A stretch of 17,430 bases of DNA from Deltaproteobacteria bacterium. Lineage in GTDB: Bacteria; Myxococcota_A; UBA9042; DTJE01. The notes under the pieces were generated by a model, which made no database searches, was not told the origin of the DNA, and saw only the letters and a list, made by a program, of their open reading frames with translations. Within the stretch, counting starts at the first letter, position 1. Each line of letters starts with the position of its first letter. Shown one piece after another: positions 14,017 through 17,430 of this stretch. The translations under genes were made by a program, and so were the position numbers. Where the stretch lies: assembly GCA_016784945.1 (NCBI GenBank), contig JADHTP010000033.1, forward strand, positions 1 through 17,430, in the 5' to 3' direction.

Positions 14017-14463
14017 GTGAGGATCTCTGCGAGGGCCGAATACGCATTGCTGGCATTGATGGAGTTGTCGAACAACGAGACGGACCGCCCCATCCAGAGC
14101 CGGGAGATCTCGTCCCGCGCCGGGGTTCCCAAGCCGTTCCTGGACCAGTTGCTGCTGGACCTTCGCCGGTCCGGCCTGGTGCGAAGCGTCCGGGGACCGG
14201 GCGGCGGTTACGTTCTGGCCCGCACGCCGGGCGACATCACCGTGCGGGACGCCATGGCCGTGGTGGAAGGAAGCACCCTGAACACGCAGTGCGGCATCAA
14301 GTCGTCAGATGGGGCGCCATGCAAACGGCTGAACACCTGCGCGTTGATGGAGGTGTGGAACCGGGTCGACGACGCCATCGACGGGGTGCTGGCCACCACC
14401 ACCCTGGCCGACCTGGCCGAGCGCCAGCGGGAATACGGCAACGACCCCATGTACCATATCTGA
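14017..14463 (+). CDS. Rrf2/IscR-type transcriptional regulator
   Basis: 148 aa, the normal size for the family. The N-terminal winged helix is clear: MRISARAEYALLALMEL, ISSRAGVPKPFLDQLLLDLR as recognition region, and SVRGPGGGYVLAR as wing. Cys92, Cys102 and Cys108 form a C-x9-C-x5-C group in the place where IscR and relatives bind an Fe-S cluster, so redox, iron or NO sensing is likely by family knowledge. The start is GTG at 14017 with GGAGG five bases upstream. The gene stands alone: a heptad repeat starts 3 nt after its stop and the next gene, adk, is convergent. No Fe-S assembly genes are in the window, so its targets are unknown. Confidence 0.92.
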   Translation: MRISARAEYALLALMELSNNETDRPIQSREISSRAGVPKPFLDQLLLDLRRSGLVRSVRGPGGGYVLARTPGDITVRDAMAVVEGSTLNTQCGIKSSDGAPCKRLNTCALMEVWNRVDDAIDGVLATTTLADLAERQREYGNDPMYHI

Positions 14464-14465
14464 CG

Positions 14466-14493
14466 CGTTGATCGTTCAACGTCGATCGTTCGG
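14466..14493. repeat. heptad repeat array after the Rrf2-family gene
   Basis: Four 7-bp units in register, starting CGTTGAT, CGTTCAA and closing CGTTCGG. The order of units matches the first units of the array at 9070-9097. It starts 3 nt past the stop codon. Confidence 0.75.
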
Positions 14494-14536
14494 AACCATC
14501 AATTTCTACACCACTATCTGGCCCGGAGACTTCACG

Positions 14537-14699
14537 ATGTTTCGTGGCGAGACACCGTATCGTGAGGCGAAGGCGCAGCCAGTGCAGGGCGCACCCCCGC
14601 AGCGAATTCAGAAGGCCTACTGGAGGTAAGTCGATGAACGGAGCGAGGCGGTACGCTCTGCATCGTCCACGAGACGGGGTCGCAGCAGAAATGTCGTGA
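14537..14699 (+). other. two short tandem ORFs with good ribosome sites, doubtful genes
   Basis: An ORF of 30 codons (14537-14629, product beginning MFRGETPYREAKAQ) has GGAG 8 nt before its ATG. A second of 21 codons (14634-14699, beginning MNGARRYALH) has GGAGG 7 nt before its ATG, embedded in the end of the first. Both are short, Arg-rich and convergent with adk. I recognise no family; they may be a remnant of a mobile element or a chance result. Outside these ORFs and the heptads, the gap 14494-14709 holds nothing else I can name. Confidence 0.25.
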
Positions 14700-14709
14700 A
14701 GACCCCGGG

Positions 14710-15342
14710 TCAGCCCTTCAACACACCGAACAGGCGGTCGCGGATGTCTTCGGGGGTGCCCACGCCCTCGATGCGCCGCAGGTAGCCCTTTCCTTCGTAG
14801 AAGGGGATCAGGGGCGCGGTCTTCGAATGGTATTCGTCCAGGCGCTGGCGGAGCACATCCTCGGTGTCGTCGCTGCGCTGGACCAGGCGGTCGGCAATGT
14901 CCGCCGGCGGCGGGTTGAATTTGATGTGATAGACGTTGCCCGTGTCCGGGTCGCTCCGCCGTCCCGTGATGCGCTCCACCAGGACCGCATCGTCCACTTC
15001 CAGGAGCAACACGTGGTTCAGCTTGCGACCGGCCTTTGCCAGCATGCCGTCCAGGGCCTCCGCCTGGGCCACGGTCCGGGGGAACCCGTCCAGCAGGAAC
15101 CCGCCCTGGCAGTCGTCGCGCTTGAGCCGGTCATCCACCATGCGGTTCACCAGGTCGTCCGGCACCAGCTTTCCGGCGTCGGTGTAGGACTTGAATTCGG
15201 CCCCGAGGGGCGTGTTGTCCCGGATGGCGGCCCGGATGATGTCCCCGGTCGAAATCTGGGGGGTCTTGAACTCTTCGATGATCCACCGGGCCTGGGTGCC
15301 CTTCCCTGCTCCGGGAGGTCCAAGAAATATCAGATCCATCAT
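14710..15342 (-). CDS. adk: adenylate kinase
   Basis: 210 aa, the usual length of the long bacterial form. It interconverts ATP plus AMP and two ADP in the cytoplasm. Visible motifs: LGPPGAGKGTQA P-loop (7-18), DGFPRTVAQAEAL, and the LID region from ITGRRSDP to YHIKFNPP, which has no zinc-binding cysteines, then RSDDTEDVLRQRLDEY with the conserved Arg residues. AAGGAG precedes two adjacent ATG codons; the second, at 15339, has the better 6-nt spacing, so the protein may be one residue shorter. The gene is monocistronic here, convergent with the Rrf2 gene, with the 15404-15498 hairpin element upstream. No clear promoter was found; TTGCAG with TAAACG 17 nt on is a weak candidate. Confidence 0.97.
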   Translation of the reverse strand: MMDLIFLGPPGAGKGTQARWIIEEFKTPQISTGDIIRAAIRDNTPLGAEFKSYTDAGKLVPDDLVNRMVDDRLKRDDCQGGFLLDGFPRTVAQAEALDGMLAKAGRKLNHVLLLEVDDAVLVERITGRRSDPDTGNVYHIKFNPPPADIADRLVQRSDDTEDVLRQRLDEYHSKTAPLIPFYEGKGYLRRIEGVGTPEDIRDRLFGVLKG

Positions 15343-15403
15343 GAACTCCTTATCAGTTGCTCAAACCCGTTTACTCAATCTCTTTCGTTACTGCAATGAG
15401 GGA

Positions 15404-15498
15404 GGTCGAACGTCAAACGATTATCGCCGAACGACGTTCATGCCGTATACGGGCAGCCAGCGTCGTTGGACGTTCATCGTTCTTAGTTGAACCGTTAA
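15404..15498. repeat. heptad-bearing inverted-repeat (hairpin) element upstream of adk
   Basis: Arms at 15409-15436 and 15461-15488 are complementary at about 20 of 28 positions around a 24-nt loop that itself contains the palindrome CCGTATACGG (15443-15452). Both arms are made of 7-bp units; the right one (15464-15498) reads CGTTGGA, CGTTCAT and so on, the left one is more decayed. It lies about 60 bp upstream of adk. Confidence 0.65.
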
Positions 15499-15510
15499 CC
15501 CGAAGGGTAA

Positions 15511-16128
15511 CCGCCCCCCCCCTCGACGGACCCGCCATGGTCGAGACCGAGGCTGAAGGCGGAGGTCACGACGTTGACGGCGAAGTACCGGGTGAGCCGC
15601 CGGGAGATGGTTCAAGCCCTGCACGACATCTTCGGGGGCGAGATGTCGGTGGGGGCGGTGCAAGGGATCTGCGAGCGCGCCAGCGAGACCGTGAAGGGCA
15701 TATTCCCGGCTCTGGCCCTGTGGCAGGACGATTCCCCGCCGAACCAGGAGTGGTGGTCGGAAAGGGAGGCCATCCGCTTCATCGGGCAATTCCGGGGCCG
15801 TTACCTGCGCCTGCAGGCCACCTGGGACCACAACCAGCCACCGGACGGCGCGGAAGACATCGAAAAGTTCAATCATCCCGCGGGATGGCCGGGCGGCGGT
15901 CCTGCCTGGTACCACAACAAGCACACCAACGACATGGTGAACGCCGCGGTCCACGGAGGCGTGCCCTGGGTTCGAGTGAACCTCGCAGAGCATGAGAACG
16001 ATGTGAATCCCGCCTATGACGCCGGCGACTCCCCCGCCTACCTCCCCGGCCAACTGTCCGACGCCCCCTGGGCCGCCAAATCCGTCCTGGAGATGGCGCG
16101 GATGGAAGCGCTGACGACGTCAGAATAG
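15511..16128 (+). pseudogene. chimeric relic: IS66-like transposase fragment joined to an unknown coding sequence
   Basis: The frame is open from 15511 after several stops, without a normal start; TTG at 15574 with GGAGG 8 nt upstream could yield 184 aa. The first part (about 15535-15690) reads RPRLKAEVTTLTAKYRVSRR then ALHDIFGGEMSVGAVQGICE, resembling the conserved central helix-turn-helix-like segment of IS66-family transposases. The catalytic residues expected further on are absent. From about residue 42 the sequence changes to an unrelated, Trp-rich segment (LWQDDSPPNQEWW, AWYHNKHTNDM, VNLAEHEND) with G/C-rich third positions, as in a real gene. I do not recognise that domain. The simplest reading is a deletion that fused the transposase fragment to the 3' part of another gene. 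Whether it is translated is unknown. Confidence 0.6.
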
Positions 16129-16425
16129 TCCTTGTCCACATCAACTAAGCCAGGCTGTCAATCGTCCAACATGGGGATCGCGCGACCTGGGGATTCCGAT
16201 TGCAAACATGGATTCGGAGGGCAAAGATCGCGCCGCTCTGCTAGCAGCGACTGCAGGATGGACTCATTCATCCACGGGAAATCCCGTGGTGTTCTGTCTG
16301 CGACCGCATAAAGGCGCGCGTGGGTACCGCGCCCTACAAGGGTCCCCGGCCACGATCAGCGCTTGACGGAGTGTAGGGCTGGCATACCCAGGCCAGCCTC
16401 AGTGCACCCCGCGGTCGGTGAACGA
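16129..16425. other. 297-bp gene-free stretch with three stem-loops
   Basis: No convincing ORF. It contains three inverted repeats: CCACGGG/CCCGTGG with loop AAAT (16272-16289), GGCGCG/CGCGCC with a 9-nt loop (16313-16333), and GGCTGGC/GCCAGCC with an 8-nt loop (16377-16398). The last lies 28 nt beyond the stop of the minus-strand phosphatase and may help end its transcript, although no T-run follows on the minus strand. A weak two-unit heptad (GATTGAT, CGTTCAC on the minus strand) overlaps the phosphatase stop codon. Confidence 0.5.
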
Positions 16426-17430
16426 TCAATCGTGCGTCAACGTGAAGGTGTCCAGGGTTTCCTTGCCGTCGATGGAAAAGGCCGTGCCGGTCAGGACATT
16501 GTCGTTGATTTCCACTGTCAGGTAGTTGCCCTTGTCGCCGTGTTCCGACACGGCCGTCCACCACTCGTTGCCATTGCCGTAGGGCGGTGCGAAGAAGGAC
16601 CCCGCCACCACGTAGACCACCCCCTCTCCCGGATCGACCACGGCGTCTTCCAGGATGGGATGGGTCCTCTCGTAGTTGTGGTCGTGGCCGTTGATCACCA
16701 GGTCCACGCCGTGCTCCTCGAAAACTGGGACCAGGTGCTCCTGCACGTACTTGGTTGAACCGTGGCTGGACGCCGAATAGGCCGCCTGATGGAAGATCAC
16801 CACCTTCCAGTCGATGTCCGGATCGGCGTCGGCCTGGGCCAGGTCACTCTCCAGCCAGGGCAACTGGCCCTTGACCACGGATTCGTAGTTGGAGTCCAGC
16901 CCCACCACGTGCAGGTTGCCGTAGTCGAAAGACCACCCGTGTTCCTTGTATTCCTGGGGAAGGCCGGCCATACCGGGTAACGACCATTGGCTGTAGTAGT
17001 ACTCGGAAAGGAACTCGTGGTTCCCCTGCACCGGCATGAAGACGCGGGTGGTCAGCACCGGCTCCATGGATTCGAACCAGTACCACCACTCTTCCTGCGT
17101 CCCTACCTCGGTCATGTCCCCCGTGAACAGCCAGAAATCGGCCTCGATTTCAGCAAAGCGGGGGCTGCTCTCTGCCAGTTTTCCCCCGTCGGACCGGCTA
17201 TCTCCGGCCGCCACGAACCTCATGGGGGTCCGCACACCCTTGGTGGAGCCGGTCTTGAACCTGTGCACCGGGGTCAGGTTCGGCTCCTCGAACTCGCCGG
17301 TCCAGGGATTGAATCCGCCCCAGGTCCCTGCGCGATAGTAGTAGACCGTGTCGGGAACCAGTCCGTGCACGTCCACGGCCCAGTGGATCACCTCCAGGTT
17401 GGAAACCTCGTCGGTGAAGGTCAGGTAGGT
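16426..17430 (-). CDS. purple acid phosphatase-like metallophosphatase (5' part outside window)
   Basis: The frame stays open to the right edge, so the start is missing; 334 residues are visible. The first 65 form the end of a fibronectin-III-like domain (HGLVPDTVYYYRAGTW), as usual in purple acid phosphatases. The metallophosphatase domain follows with all five metal-binding blocks: AAGDSRSD, FTGDMTEV, VQGNHEF, VIFHQAAY and INGHDHNYERTH. A beta-rich end closes with TFTLTHD. Such enzymes hydrolyse phosphate esters with a binuclear metal centre and are normally exported; the signal peptide would lie outside the window. GDSR replaces the common GDxG/GDxR form only slightly. The stop codon TGA overlaps a short heptad-like sequence. 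The next gene is the chimeric relic, convergent, 297 bp away. Confidence 0.93.
   Translation of the reverse strand, partial: TYLTFTDEVSNLEVIHWAVDVHGLVPDTVYYYRAGTWGGFNPWTGEFEEPNLTPVHRFKTGSTKGVRTPMRFVAAGDSRSDGGKLAESSPRFAEIEADFWLFTGDMTEVGTQEEWWYWFESMEPVLTTRVFMPVQGNHEFLSEYYYSQWSLPGMAGLPQEYKEHGWSFDYGNLHVVGLDSNYESVVKGQLPWLESDLAQADADPDIDWKVVIFHQAAYSASSHGSTKYVQEHLVPVFEEHGVDLVINGHDHNYERTHPILEDAVVDPGEGVVYVVAGSFFAPPYGNGNEWWTAVSEHGDKGNYLTVEINDNVLTGTAFSIDGKETLDTFTLTHD

Overview
The window looks like high-GC chromosomal DNA from a myxobacterium-like organism (Myxococcota or a related former deltaproteobacterial lineage). The signs are PASTA-less serine/threonine kinases with a zinc-ribbon or PEGA domain, TPR/PEGA envelope proteins, a PhaR regulator, and coding density with strong third-position G/C, which leaves very long antisense shadow frames. 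This assignment is inferred from gene content only. No tRNA, rRNA, CRISPR array or intact mobile element was seen.

Layout. 1-256: a 128-bp sequence in tandem duplicate, part of a dispersed repeat family with another copy at 6826-6933. 371-3128 (minus): a zinc-ribbon Ser/Thr kinase followed by a secreted TPR/PEGA protein. 3211-3927 (plus): a PrsW-type membrane metalloprotease, divergent from the kinase. 3914-6729 (minus): an outer-membrane beta-barrel protein followed by an unrecognised single-pass membrane protein, with a plausible sigma70-type promoter. 6947-10267 (minus): an apparent four-gene operon encoding an 84-aa protein, transketolase N half, transketolase C half and a RuBisCO-like protein (RLP), behind a near-consensus promoter. 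10375-10950 (plus): PhaR, divergent from that operon. 10987-13908 (plus): a second Ser/Thr kinase followed 3 nt later by a second TPR/PEGA protein. 14017-14463 (plus): an Rrf2/IscR-type regulator. 14710-15342 (minus): adenylate kinase. 15511-16128 (plus): a relic joining an IS66-like transposase fragment to another coding sequence. 16426-17430 (minus): a purple-acid-phosphatase-like metallophosphatase cut by the right edge.

How the genes may work together. The two kinase plus TPR/PEGA pairs have the same order and look like paralogous envelope-signalling cassettes. The PrsW protease, beta-barrel protein and acidic-tailed membrane protein fit the same envelope theme. The RLP/split-transketolase operon is the most unusual metabolic unit. 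The RLP keeps the Lys and one Asp of the RuBisCO metal site but has His where RuBisCO has Glu, so it is probably not a carboxylase. Together with a transketolase it suggests a dedicated route for an unusual phosphorylated ketose.

Between the genes lies a recurring DNA pattern of 7-bp units with consensus (A/C)GTYNAT, several times closed by GRTTCGT. It occurs at least at 16-50, 144-178, 6826-6860, 9063-9097, 14466-14493 and 15464-15498, and twice as facing arrays that could fold into hairpins. This intergenic heptad family and the RLP/transketolase operon are the two observations I would follow first.
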